Origin: JABAQJ01 sp046327745 | GTDB taxonomy: Bacteria; Gemmatimonadota; Gemmatimonadetes; Gemmatimonadales; Gemmatimonadaceae | Direction: 5' to 3' | NCBI GenBank assembly: GCA_046327745.1 | Contig: JAXLXV010000016.1 | Span: forward strand, 111,511-175,510 | DNA length: 64,000 nt | In this document: positions 26,982-35,493 of the stretch, in pieces | Position numbering within the stretch: the first letter of the stretch is position 1 | How the letters are laid out: each line of letters opens with the position of its first letter | Translations under genes and position numbers: made by a program | The notes under the pieces: generated by a model | Told to the model about the DNA's origin: nothing | What the model saw: the letters and a program-made list of their open reading frames with translations, nothing else | Database searches by the model: none

Positions 26982-27302
26982 ATGCGAGACATCTTCAAGA
27001 TTCTCCAGGAAGCGCAGGCCATGCAGGGGAAATTGGCGCAGATGCAGGAGGAGCTGCGCCAGAAGGTCGTCACGGGTTCAGCGGGTGGCGGAATGGTCAC
27101 CGTTGAAGCCGATGGCTCCGGCACCGTGCGACGCGTGAAACTGGATCCGGCCGCGGTGAACCCCGCCGATCTCGAGATGCTCGAGGATCTCGTGGTGATC
27201 GCCGTGGCCGAAGCGCAGAAGAAGGCCCAGGCGTTGGCACAGGAGGAGATGTCGAAGCTCACGGGCGGACTGAACCTTCCATTCAAGCTCCCCTTCGCGT
27301 GA
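26982..27302 (+). CDS. ybaB: YbaB/EbfC nucleoid-associated protein
   Basis: A 106-residue DNA-binding dimer of the YbaB family, with the typical MQGKLAQMQEELRQKVVTG helix and the GGGMVTVEADGSGTVRRVKLDP beta region (shown in two overlapping pieces here). It binds and bends DNA and may act with RecR in recombinational repair. It sits 69 nt after dnaX and 52 nt before recR, the conserved order. Confidence 0.95.
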   Translation: MRDIFKILQEAQAMQGKLAQMQEELRQKVVTGSAGGGMVTVEADGSGTVRRVKLDPAAVNPADLEMLEDLVVIAVAEAQKKAQALAQEEMSKLTGGLNLPFKLPFA

Positions 27303-27354
27303 TCAGCCGTCAGGGGTCGGTCTGCTCGCTGCCGCGTCCCAAACACCTCGCGTA

Positions 27355-27945
27355 ATGTCGGCGATTGATGAGCTGGCGGGCGAACTCGCGAAATTGCCGG
27401 GGATTGGCAAGAAGACGGCGCTTCGGCTGACGTACCACCTCCTCCGGCAGCCAAAAGACCGGAGTCTACGGATCGCCCGGGCACTGGAAGTCCTTGCCGA
27501 GCGGGTACATCCGTGCCCACAGTGCCACAACCCTACAGAAGACGAGCGCTGCGCCATTTGTCGTGATCCACGCCGCGACACATCTGTTATCTGTGCCGTA
27601 GAGCAAGCGTCTGATATAGGAGCGATTGAGCGTTCCGGAGAGTTCCGCGGGGTCTATCACGTCCTCGGGGGGCGCCTGTCGCCGCTCGATGGTGTGTCGC
27701 CAGATGACCTTACGATTGCCCACCTGATAAGTCGCGCCGCGCAGGAGGGGGTTCGCGAGGTGATCGTTGCGACCAATCCAAGTGTGGAAGGCGAGGCGAC
27801 AGCGTTGTATGTCCAGCACCTGCTAGCATCGAAAGGCGTACGCGTGACGCGAATTGCGCGGGGCCTGCCGGTGGGTGGCGATCTCGAATACGCAGACGGA
27901 GTAACCATCGCGCAGGCGTTGTCGGCGCGACGTGACATGACATAA
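27355..27945 (+). CDS. recR: Recombination mediator RecR
   Basis: Works with RecO and RecF to load RecA at gaps. The 196-residue protein has the N-terminal helix-hairpin-helix (LAKLPGIGKKTALRLTYHLL), the zinc finger CPQCHNPTEDERCAIC, and the Toprim domain with VICAVEQASDIGAIE, YHVLGGRLSPLDGVSP and ATNPSVEGEATALYV. The length and order are normal. It is followed by the MglB/MglA pair. Confidence 0.96.
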   Translation: MSAIDELAGELAKLPGIGKKTALRLTYHLLRQPKDRSLRIARALEVLAERVHPCPQCHNPTEDERCAICRDPRRDTSVICAVEQASDIGAIERSGEFRGVYHVLGGRLSPLDGVSPDDLTIAHLISRAAQEGVREVIVATNPSVEGEATALYVQHLLASKGVRVTRIARGLPVGGDLEYADGVTIAQALSARRDMT

Positions 27946-28008
27946 CGAGTTGACGCAAGGCACGCGGAATCACGCGGGGCGGCGGCGACTTCCAGCAACC
28001 AGAACCCT

Positions 28009-28497
28009 ATGCCGGTAGGCGCAACAAGCTGGAGTTTTACGGAAGAGGACTTTGCGGCGATCACGCAGGTCCTCCAACGCTTCCTCTTTGACAGCAAGGC
28101 TCGTTGCGCACTGCTTGTCGACCGGAGCGGCCAGCTCGTGACCACCGTTGGCGAACGGCTGAACTTCGATCCCACCGCCTTCGCGACGCTCACGGCCGCC
28201 GACTTCAGCGCCAACGATCAGCTGGCGCGACTGATTGGCGAGAAAGACTTCAACACGCTGTTCCACCAGGGTGAAAAGGAATCGATGCTGCTGGCCGATG
28301 TGGCGCGGCGCGTCATCCTCGTCATCCTCTTTGACACTCGAACCACGCTGGGACTGGTCCGCCTCAAGATGAAGGGAACCGTGGAGGAATTGAGCCGCTT
28401 GTTCGACCACATGTTCGCGCGCGACGCCCGCGCGGCTGCCCCGCGCAAGCCGTTGCTGCAGGGCGCCGAAGACGAAATCGACAAGTTGTTCGGTTAG
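28009..28497 (+). CDS. mglB: MglB-like Roadblock/LC7 protein
   Basis: A 162-residue Roadblock-fold protein: LQRFLFDSKARCALLVDRSGQLVTTVGE, with KESMLLADVARRVILVILFDTRTTLGLVRL (quoted in part). MglB is the GTPase-activating partner of the Ras-like MglA and sets cell polarity in myxobacteria and Thermus. It lies 14 nt before mglA here, so a functional pair is very likely. The C-terminal tail ends in an acidic EDEIDKLFG motif; similar tails are seen in other MglB proteins. Confidence 0.88.
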   Translation: MPVGATSWSFTEEDFAAITQVLQRFLFDSKARCALLVDRSGQLVTTVGERLNFDPTAFATLTAADFSANDQLARLIGEKDFNTLFHQGEKESMLLADVARRVILVILFDTRTTLGLVRLKMKGTVEELSRLFDHMFARDARAAAPRKPLLQGAEDEIDKLFG

Positions 28498-28511
28498 GCG
28501 AGGACGAACCT

Positions 28512-29189
28512 ATGTCGATGATCAACTACGCGTCCCGCGAGATCAACTGCAAAATCGTGTACTACGGTCCGGGGTTGGGCGGCAAAACCACGAACCTGGA
28601 ACACATCTACAAGAAGGTCTCGCCGGACACGCGAGGGAAACTCATTTCCCTTGCCACGGAAACAGAGCGCACCCTGTTCTTCGATTTCCTACCCGTTGAC
28701 CTGGGTACCATTCGCGGGTTCAAGACGCGATTCCATCTCTACACGGTGCCTGGCCAGGTGTACTACAACGCGTCTCGCAAACTCATCCTGAAGGGCGTGG
28801 ATGGCATCGTCTTCGTCGCCGACTCGCAGGTCGAACGCATGGAGGCGAACCAGGAGTCGATGCAGAATCTTTACGACAACATGGCTGAGTACGGGTACGA
28901 CCTGACGAAGATGCCGTTCGTCCTGCAGTACAACAAACGCGACCTGCCGAATGCTGCCCCCATTGGCGACCTGCAGGCAGCGTTGAACCCCGGGTGGGAG
29001 ATTTCCGAACCCGCTCGTCAGCGCATCACCCCCGATGCGTACCACGCTGGACAGAACCTCGTCGAACAGCTGCCGACGGGTGAATGGGTGGAACGCGCCA
29101 CGCATTTCGAGGCGGTGGCGGTGACTGGCGAGGGTGTGTTCGATACCTTGAAGGCAGTGTCAAAGATCGTCCTGAAATCCTTGTCGTAA
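28512..29189 (+). CDS. mglA: MglA-like Ras-family GTPase
   Basis: A bacterial small GTPase that marks a cell pole in its GTP form. P-loop GPGLGGKT (residues 19-26), switch region FDFLPVDLGTIRGFKTRFHLY, the TVPGQ motif, and the base-specifying NKRD (141-144) are all present. The product is 225 residues, about 30 longer than typical MglA (about 195). The excess is a segment at about 161-198 inserted before the conserved EAVAVTGEGVFDTLKAVSK end. GAGGA lies 7 nt before the ATG. The pair with mglB probably controls polarity or motility. Confidence 0.92.
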   Translation: MSMINYASREINCKIVYYGPGLGGKTTNLEHIYKKVSPDTRGKLISLATETERTLFFDFLPVDLGTIRGFKTRFHLYTVPGQVYYNASRKLILKGVDGIVFVADSQVERMEANQESMQNLYDNMAEYGYDLTKMPFVLQYNKRDLPNAAPIGDLQAALNPGWEISEPARQRITPDAYHAGQNLVEQLPTGEWVERATHFEAVAVTGEGVFDTLKAVSKIVLKSLS

Positions 29190-29205
29190 CCCATCGCCAC
29201 TTCGC

Positions 29206-29943
29206 GTGCTGCCGCTCAACCTGCCCAACGCCATCACAGTGGGTCGTATCGCGGCGACGCCCGTGATCGCGATGCTCATCGTGAGCGCCGGGTGGCAACC
29301 GCGCTTGTCGGCTTGGGTGCTGTACGTCGCGGCAGCAGTGACGGATTATTTCGACGGCAAGTTGGCACGTGACCGCAATCTGGTCACGAACCTTGGCAAG
29401 CTCCTGGACCCGCTCGCTGACAAACTGTTGCTCGTGTCCACGCTCATGCCGATGTACTGGCTCACGCGGGATGCCGGGCTGTGGGAGCGGCTCTCCGTGG
29501 CGTCGTGGGCAACGCCTAACGTGCTGGGACCCGTGAGTACCCACGCGGCACACGTTGCCTACCCGTTCGTCACTCCCCTTGGGTTGATTGGCCTGCCGCT
29601 GTGGATTGTGGCCGTCGTCATCGGTCGTGAGCTGGCCATGACCGCGTTTCGCCAATACGCGGCTCGTCGCGGCATCATCATCGCCGCCATTGGGCCCGCC
29701 AAATGGAAGACGACCTTTCAGAGCATTTGGGTTGGTGCTGCCTTCTTCTGGTTCTTTGCGTCTTCGGCGGCGGTTGAACACGGCTGGACCACGGGCGCAT
29801 GGCGCGCGTTCGCAATGTTCAACGGCATCGTGGGCAGCCTATCCATGATCGGCGCGGTCATTCTGACCCTGTACTCGCTCGTGCTCTACGTGCAGAAGTA
29901 CGGGTGGGTGCTGCGAGGAAGCCGGGCGGGTGCGCAGGCCTGA
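29206..29943 (+). CDS. pgsA: CDP-diacylglycerol-glycerol-3-phosphate phosphatidyltransferase
   Basis: Makes phosphatidylglycerol phosphate, the committed step to phosphatidylglycerol, in the inner membrane. The CDP-alcohol phosphotransferase motif is complete: TDYFDGKLARDRNLVTN followed by LGKLLDPLADKLL. It opens with LPLNLPNAITVGRI as usual for PgsA and has about six membrane helices. The start is GTG at 29206, 16 nt after mglA. At 245 residues it is longer than E. coli PgsA by a loop between helices 3 and 4 (about residues 92-120). Confidence 0.92.
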   Translation: MLPLNLPNAITVGRIAATPVIAMLIVSAGWQPRLSAWVLYVAAAVTDYFDGKLARDRNLVTNLGKLLDPLADKLLLVSTLMPMYWLTRDAGLWERLSVASWATPNVLGPVSTHAAHVAYPFVTPLGLIGLPLWIVAVVIGRELAMTAFRQYAARRGIIIAAIGPAKWKTTFQSIWVGAAFFWFFASSAAVEHGWTTGAWRAFAMFNGIVGSLSMIGAVILTLYSLVLYVQKYGWVLRGSRAGAQA

Positions 29944-29961
29944 TACCTCGAAGCAGCTGAC

Positions 29962-31224
29962 GTGAAGCTCGAACTACTCACGATTGGTGACGAGCTTCTG
30001 CTCGGCTTCACCATCGACACGAATGGCGCCTTCATCGCGCGCGAGCTGGCGGCACTCGGGGGAGAGATCGTGCGCCGAACTTCCGTGGGCGATGATCCCG
30101 CGGCCATACAGTCGGCGGTACGCGAAGCACTGGATCGCACGGGGGCCGTGATCACCACCGGTGGCTTGGGCCCCACCGCGGACGACATGACGAAACCGGC
30201 GATCGGCGCACTGTTCGGGCGAGAGCTCTACTTCGACGCGACCCAGTGGGAGCGAATCCTCAACCTCTGGAAGTCGCGCGGACGACCGGGAGAACCGCCG
30301 GAATCCAACAAGCAGCAAGTGATGCTGCCGACGGGAAGCCACGTGCTGGAAAACCCACTCGGCACCGCCCCAGGCATTTTCCTCGAGGACGATCGCAAGC
30401 GTTGGGTCGCCATGCTCCCCGGTGTACCTCGGGAGATGCGGGCCATGCTGACCGATCGCGTGGTGCCCCTGTTGCAGAGCAGCGGCCGACTAGGCCAGGG
30501 AAGCGTGGTGCGCTCGCTCACCGTGCGCACGACGGGGGTGGCCGAGAGCGCATTGTCGGACATGCTTGGCGTCATGGCGCCCGGCTTTCCGGACGCGTCG
30601 CTCGCCTACTTGCCAGGCGTGGATGGCGTTGATTTGCGCCTAACGGTTCGCGGGCTCGCGTCGCAGGCCGCAGACCAAGTCCTAGAGCAGCGCTCGGCGG
30701 CTGTGCGTGAGAGCGTCGGTCGCTTTGCCTACGGGGTCGGGAATGCTGAACTCACGCAAATCGTGCTCGATCTCTGTCGCGAACGCTCGTTGACGATGGC
30801 GGTCGCCGAGAGCTGCACGGGTGGCCTGCTCGCCCAACGTCTGACAGAGATTCCCGGGTCCAGCGACGTCTTCCTTGGCGGCGTGGTGGCCTATGCGAAC
30901 GAGATCAAGGTGCGTTTGTTGGACGTGCCGTCCGACGTGATCGCGTCGCATGGTGCCGTCAGTGGTGAGGTGGCTCTGGCGATGGCTCGTGGGGCGCGCG
31001 AGCGCCTAGGCGCGAGCATTGGGATCGGCATCACCGGCGTTGCCGGGCCTGGTGGCGGAACAGCCGAGAAGCCCGTTGGGCTGGTCTGGATCGCGGTGGA
31101 CTTTGGAGATTGGTCCCGATCCTACAGCGGGCGGTTCTTCATCAGTCGCGACGAGATTCGCTATCGGGCCACGCAAAGCGCACTCGACGCGGTCCGTCGA
31201 CGCATCCTGTTCCCGAAGGAATAG
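29962..31224 (+). CDS. cinA: CinA-family nicotinamide mononucleotide deamidase/competence-damage protein
   Basis: A 420-residue two-domain CinA protein. The N-terminal MoCF_biosynth-like domain has LTIGDELLLGFTIDTN, ITTGGLGPTADDMT and WVAMLPGVPREMR. The C-terminal NMN amidohydrolase domain has VAESCTGGLLAQRLTEIPGS and GITGVAGPGGGTAEKPVGLV. Such proteins recycle NMN and ADP-ribose; a competence role is known only in some organisms. The start is GTG at 29962, 18 nt after pgsA. Confidence 0.93.
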   Translation: MKLELLTIGDELLLGFTIDTNGAFIARELAALGGEIVRRTSVGDDPAAIQSAVREALDRTGAVITTGGLGPTADDMTKPAIGALFGRELYFDATQWERILNLWKSRGRPGEPPESNKQQVMLPTGSHVLENPLGTAPGIFLEDDRKRWVAMLPGVPREMRAMLTDRVVPLLQSSGRLGQGSVVRSLTVRTTGVAESALSDMLGVMAPGFPDASLAYLPGVDGVDLRLTVRGLASQAADQVLEQRSAAVRESVGRFAYGVGNAELTQIVLDLCRERSLTMAVAESCTGGLLAQRLTEIPGSSDVFLGGVVAYANEIKVRLLDVPSDVIASHGAVSGEVALAMARGARERLGASIGIGITGVAGPGGGTAEKPVGLVWIAVDFGDWSRSYSGRFFISRDEIRYRATQSALDAVRRRILFPKE

Positions 31225-31325
31225 CGGCCCTGCCCCCATGGCAACGATCCGCTGAAGCACCGGCACTCCGACGCCAAATTGGTGGAGTTGTCGCTGCCGA
31301 AACGACAGCGCGGCAAGGGCATACA

Positions 31326-31345
31326 CATTGCCAGTTCACGCAATG
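31326..31345. promoter_or_regulatory. Inverted repeat upstream of grpE
   Basis: CATTGC (31326-31331) and GCAATG (31340-31345) form a perfect inverted repeat with an 8-nt spacer in the 194-bp gap before grpE-dnaJ. It does not match the HrcA CIRCE element. It could be an operator; no clear promoter was seen beside it. Confidence 0.35.
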
Positions 31346-31418
31346 CTATCGAGATTCCAACCACGGCAGTCTCGCAGCGGGCCCCGTCTGAAGCTTTCCG
31401 AAAGCCAACACGTAGGAC

Positions 31419-32015
31419 GTGCCAGATATGAATGATTTCAACGATTCTCGAGACTCCCGCGATGCGGGAGATGACGACGTGACCGAGGCGCACGCCGGTG
31501 CTGGATCGCCGTCGGAGTCGCATCCGACGTCGGACGCGCACGACACGGCGACTTTGTCCAGTCGTGACGACTGGCAGCGGCAGCTGGACGAGCAACGGGA
31601 CAAGTACCTTCGGCTCGCTGCGGAATACGACAACTACCGCAAGCGCGCCGCGAAGGAACGCCAAGAGGCGGGCTGGCGAGCGCAGGGCGATCTGGTGCAG
31701 GGGATGGTGGAAGTGCTCGACGACATCATGCGATTTGCGCACGTCGACCCGGCTACCACAGATGCCCACACCGTGGTGCAGGGCGTCGCCATGGTGGAGA
31801 AGAAGATCTTCAAGGCCCTGGCCGGCCACGGATTGGAGATTGTGAATCCTCAGGATCACACGTTCGACCCGAACCTCCACGAGGCAGTGAGCACGGAGCC
31901 CGCGCTGTCGGCAGAGGACGACCACATGGTCGCGCGTGTCTACCAGCCCGGGTACGTGTTCCGCGGACAATTGCTGCGACCGGCACGCGTAGTCGTGCGG
32001 CAGTGGCTTGGTTAG
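31419..32015 (+). CDS. grpE: Nucleotide exchange factor GrpE
   Basis: Co-chaperone that releases ADP from DnaK. The 198-residue product has an acidic, disordered N-terminus, then a coiled coil (WQRQLDEQRDKYLRLAAEYDNY), the family core YRKRAAKERQEAG, and the C-terminal beta domain with GLEIVNPQDHTFDPNLHEAV and YVFRGQLLRPARVVV. GTG 31419 is used, with an in-frame ATG 9 nt later as an alternative. It is directly followed by dnaJ; dnaK is not in the window. Confidence 0.94.
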   Translation: MPDMNDFNDSRDSRDAGDDDVTEAHAGAGSPSESHPTSDAHDTATLSSRDDWQRQLDEQRDKYLRLAAEYDNYRKRAAKERQEAGWRAQGDLVQGMVEVLDDIMRFAHVDPATTDAHTVVQGVAMVEKKIFKALAGHGLEIVNPQDHTFDPNLHEAVSTEPALSAEDDHMVARVYQPGYVFRGQLLRPARVVVRQWLG

Positions 32016-32028
32016 CTCACGTTAGGCG

Positions 32029-33192
32029 ATGGCGAACCCCAAGGACTACTACGCCGTTTTAGGCGTCTCATCGAGTGCACCGGCCGACGACATCAAGAAG
32101 CAATATCGTCGGCTGGCCAAGCGATATCATCCAGACGCCAACGCCAACGATCCCAAGGCGGCCGATCGCTTCAAGGAGATCTCCGAGGCCTATCAGGTCA
32201 TTGGCGATCCCGAAAAGCGAAAGCAGTACGATGAAATGCGGCGGCTCGGCGCGTTCGGCAATTTCGGATCCGGCGCTCCGGGCGGCACGCGTTCGCAGCG
32301 TCCTAGCGGCCCACGGCCATCGGGTGCTGGTGGGGCGGGCCCCGACCCGTTTACGACGGCCGGCTCTCGCTTCCAGGACTTTGACATCGGGGGACTGGGT
32401 GGGCTCGGTGACCTGTTCAACTCGATGTTCGGGGGCGGCAAGGGTCAGGGGGGACGCGCGCCAGCCGCTGAGCAGGGACAGACCGTTGAGACGACACTTG
32501 AGGTGCCGTTCCGGGTTGCCGCGTTAGGCGGCAAGGTCCCGATCGAACTCGAGGTCAACGAGGAGTGCGCCACCTGCCACGGCAGTGGCGCCAAACCCGG
32601 CGCGACCATCAAGGTGTGTCCCGAGTGTTCCGGCCGAGGCGTCATCTCGTTCGGTCAGGGGGGATTCGCAGTGAATCGACCATGCCCCATGTGCATGGGC
32701 CGCGGCCAGGTTCCCAGCGAACGCTGCACCAGCTGCAACGGTACGGGTGAGGTCCGAACGCGAAAAAAGGTCGTGATCACCGTGCCGCCGGGGACCGAGG
32801 CCGGCCAAAAGATCCGTCTCAAGGGGCAGGGCGGCAGCGGATCGGGCGGCGCCCCGGCCGGCGATCTCCTCATCACCTTTCAGGTGCAGGCGGACCGCTT
32901 TTACGCGCGTGAAGGTCTCGATCTGGTGGCCACCGTTCCGCTCAACATTGCGCAGGCAACCCTGGGGACAAAGATCAGCGTCCGCACCTTGGACGCGAAG
33001 CGTGTGTCCATCAAGATCCCCCCGGGAACCGGCTCAGGAAAACGCTTTCGAATCCGTGGACACGGCATCGAAAGGGAGGACAAGAAGGGCGACTTAATCG
33101 TCGAAACCACGGTCACCGTGCCGGAGAAGCTCTCCGAAGAACAAGAGCGACTGCTCCGCGAATTCGCCGAGGCCGGCGGGCTGAAGTTCTAA
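32029..33192 (+). CDS. dnaJ: Chaperone protein DnaJ
   Basis: Type I (full-length) Hsp40, 387 residues. It has the J-domain (DYYAVLGVSSSAPADDIKKQ; RYHPDANANDP with the HPD triad) and a Gly/Phe-rich linker. Four zinc-finger repeats follow (CATCHGSG, CPECSGRG, CPMCMGRG, CTSCNGTG), then the substrate-binding C-terminal domains. It stimulates DnaK ATPase and feeds it clients. It starts 14 nt after grpE, and the gap contains one copy of the CGTTAGG heptamer. Confidence 0.97.
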   Translation: MANPKDYYAVLGVSSSAPADDIKKQYRRLAKRYHPDANANDPKAADRFKEISEAYQVIGDPEKRKQYDEMRRLGAFGNFGSGAPGGTRSQRPSGPRPSGAGGAGPDPFTTAGSRFQDFDIGGLGGLGDLFNSMFGGGKGQGGRAPAAEQGQTVETTLEVPFRVAALGGKVPIELEVNEECATCHGSGAKPGATIKVCPECSGRGVISFGQGGFAVNRPCPMCMGRGQVPSERCTSCNGTGEVRTRKKVVITVPPGTEAGQKIRLKGQGGSGSGGAPAGDLLITFQVQADRFYAREGLDLVATVPLNIAQATLGTKISVRTLDAKRVSIKIPPGTGSGKRFRIRGHGIEREDKKGDLIVETTVTVPEKLSEEQERLLREFAEAGGLKF

Positions 33193-33388
33193 GCCGCACC
33201 GGCCAGCTTAAGGGGCTCCGATCGCGACGACCGCGCCGACTGAAAAGGCGGCGTGAGGCGCAGGTCGGACTCGTTGCCAGCGAACGGTTTAGGGCGTCTT
33301 TAAGGGGATCTCTCCCCACCGCGCGCCGGGGGCATTAGGCCCTCGCAAACCAGGCGCGGTTCCCCTGGAGCCTCAAACTCACAAGCGC

Positions 33389-34570
33389 ATGCCTCAAGCG
33401 TCTCTTAGCAAGGCCGCGATTTCGACGGCCGAGCTTATCGCGCGTACGAAGGAAATCGCCCGCAGTGTCGCCGTCGCGCACGCTCCCTCCGTCGATGCGG
33501 AAGCGCGCTTTCCGACCGAAACATTCGATGCGCTTCGACAGGCGGACGTTCTTTCGGCAGCCGTTCCAGTGGAGTTCGGTGGCGGTGGTGCGGGGATGCG
33601 CGACCTGGTCGCCATGTGTTCGACCTTGGCGGAATCCTGCGGCTCCAGTGGGATGGTCTTCGCCATGCACCACATTCAGGTCGCCTGCGTCGCTCGGCAT
33701 GGTCATGCGTCGCCCTTCTTCCGGTCGTACCTGCAGGAAATCGCCGACCGTCAGCTGCTACTTGCGTCGATCACCTCGGAAGTCGGCACGAACGGTGACA
33801 CCCGGTCGTCCATCTGCTCCGTCGAGCGACGCGATGGTCAGTACCGGTTGGAGAAAAATGCCACCACCGTGTCCTACGGTGAAGCGGCCGAGGACATCCT
33901 GGTCACCTGTCGCCGCGCCGCCGAGTCGCCCGCGGGCGATCAGGTGTTGGTGCTGGCGCGGCAGGGACAGTATACGCTCGAGCGTACCGGAAATTGGGAT
34001 ACGTTGGGCATGCGCGGCACCTGTAGTCCGCCGTACAAGTTCACGTCGTCAGGGCCAGAGGCGCAGATCCTCCCAGGGTCGTTCGCCGATTCCGCGTCGC
34101 AGTCCATGGTGCCGTACTCTCACATTTTGTGGAGCGCGGTCTGGCTGGGCATTGCCACCGACGCCGTGGCCCGTGCCAGCGCGTATATCCGCGGCGAAGC
34201 CCGCAAGAAGCCGGGGACGGTGCCACCCAATGCCTCACGGCTGGCCGAGGCGTCGGCAATGCTCCAGTCCTTCCGTCACAACGTGATCGCGGCCGCCACC
34301 GACTTTGATGCGTTAGGCGGAGCCACTGAGCCGCTTTCTGCGATGACTTGGGCGCTCAAGATGAACAACCTGAAAGTGGCCTCGTCCGAGGCGGCGCCGG
34401 CCATCGTCCATAAGGCCCTGCAAATCATCGGCATCCTCGGCTACAAGAACGATTCGCCCTTTAGTGTCACGCGTCAGTACCGCGATGCCTTGTCCGCGTC
34501 GTTAATGATCGGGAACGATCGCATTCTCTCGAAGAGTGCGGCCATGTTGCTGGTCCTGAAGGACGAGTAG
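33389..34570 (+). CDS. Acyl-CoA dehydrogenase-family flavoprotein in the carrier-protein operon
   Basis: A 393-residue protein with the acyl-CoA dehydrogenase three-domain layout: N-terminal helices (PVEFGGGGAGMRDLVAMCS), a middle beta domain (LLASITSEVGTNGDTRSS, GNWDTLGMRGTCS), and C-terminal helices (HKALQIIGILGYKNDSPFSV). It is not a typical fatty-acid enzyme. It heads an operon with an amino acid:carrier-protein ligase and a carrier protein, so it may oxidise an aminoacyl group held on the carrier. That role is an inference from neighbours; homologous dehydrogenases do this on carrier-bound amino acids in natural product pathways. A stretch of 196 bp lies upstream. Confidence 0.85.
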   Translation: MPQASLSKAAISTAELIARTKEIARSVAVAHAPSVDAEARFPTETFDALRQADVLSAAVPVEFGGGGAGMRDLVAMCSTLAESCGSSGMVFAMHHIQVACVARHGHASPFFRSYLQEIADRQLLLASITSEVGTNGDTRSSICSVERRDGQYRLEKNATTVSYGEAAEDILVTCRRAAESPAGDQVLVLARQGQYTLERTGNWDTLGMRGTCSPPYKFTSSGPEAQILPGSFADSASQSMVPYSHILWSAVWLGIATDAVARASAYIRGEARKKPGTVPPNASRLAEASAMLQSFRHNVIAAATDFDALGGATEPLSAMTWALKMNNLKVASSEAAPAIVHKALQIIGILGYKNDSPFSVTRQYRDALSASLMIGNDRILSKSAAMLLVLKDE

Positions 34571-34584
34571 GAGCAGGCCTCGCC

Positions 34585-35493
34585 GTGTCGGATTTCGATC
34601 CTCAAACGTTGCACGACGAGCTGGTCGCGCATGGACTGATCACGCCGGTCGGCGTGCTGGGTGCCTTTGGCCGCAACGCGGTGTTCGACGATGTCCTGGA
34701 ACGCGTCGACGCCTTGATTCTCCGGTGTGCGAAGGACGATGCCGTCGAGTCGATGACCTTTCCGCCGGTGATTGACCGGAAGATCATCGAGCGCACCGGG
34801 TACATGGACTCGTTTCCCACGCTGTGCGGAGTGGTGCACGCGTTTGCGGGCAATGAGCGCGAGGCGCGGACGTTGAGCCAGCAGATCGCCGCGGACCAGC
34901 CGTGGGGCGGCGCCTTGCAGATGACGGACGTGGTGTTGAACCCGGCGGCGTGCTACCCGCTGTATCCCACCTGCGCGGGCACACTTCCCGCCGGGGGGCG
35001 ACAGGTGACGATGTTCGCCTGGGTATACCGGCACGAACCTTCCCTTGAACCCACCCGCATGCGGGCCTTCCGCGTGCGTGAGTTTGTGCGACTGGGTGAC
35101 CCAGACACCGTGGTCGCCTGGCGTGACCTGTGGCTAGAGCGTGGCGTGTCCATGCTGAAGTCGTTGCAGCTCCCGGCCAAGGCTGACGTCGCGGCAGATC
35201 CCTTCTTCGGTCGTGGTGGTAAGATGCTCGCCGCGGGGCAGATCGAACAACGACTGAAGTTTGAGGTGCTCATCCCGGTCATTTCGGAGGAGCACCCCAC
35301 GGCCTGCTGCTCCTTCAACTATCACCAGGACAAGTTCGGGAGCGCCTTCGACATTCACACTAGCGACGGCGCCGTGGCGCACACCGCCTGCCTGGGCTTC
35401 GGTATGGAGCGCGTCACCATGGCCCTGTTCAAGACTCACGGTTTTGAGCCGTCGCGCTGGCCAGCTGGCGTGCGTGAGGTCCTGTGGCCATGA
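34585..35493 (+). CDS. Amino acid:[carrier protein] ligase, class II aminoacyl-tRNA-synthetase-like
   Basis: A 302-residue homologue of the catalytic core of atypical seryl-tRNA synthetases, without a tRNA-binding domain. Known members activate glycine or alanine with ATP and load it on a dedicated carrier protein instead of tRNA. Visible are the motif-2 region RMRAFRVREFVRLG, motif 3 ACLGFGMERVTMALF, and candidate zinc ligands C123 (or C130), E166 and C269, as in the characterised rhizobial enzymes. The start is GTG; the stop overlaps the next start (ATGA). Amino-acid choice cannot be read safely from sequence. Confidence 0.88.
   Translation: MSDFDPQTLHDELVAHGLITPVGVLGAFGRNAVFDDVLERVDALILRCAKDDAVESMTFPPVIDRKIIERTGYMDSFPTLCGVVHAFAGNEREARTLSQQIAADQPWGGALQMTDVVLNPAACYPLYPTCAGTLPAGGRQVTMFAWVYRHEPSLEPTRMRAFRVREFVRLGDPDTVVAWRDLWLERGVSMLKSLQLPAKADVAADPFFGRGGKMLAAGQIEQRLKFEVLIPVISEEHPTACCSFNYHQDKFGSAFDIHTSDGAVAHTACLGFGMERVTMALFKTHGFEPSRWPAGVREVLWP

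Noticed and set aside
31225..31418. HrcA CIRCE element before grpE-dnaJ
   Set aside because: The inverted repeat found (CATTGC-N8-GCAATG) does not match the CIRCE sequence or its 9-bp spacing.
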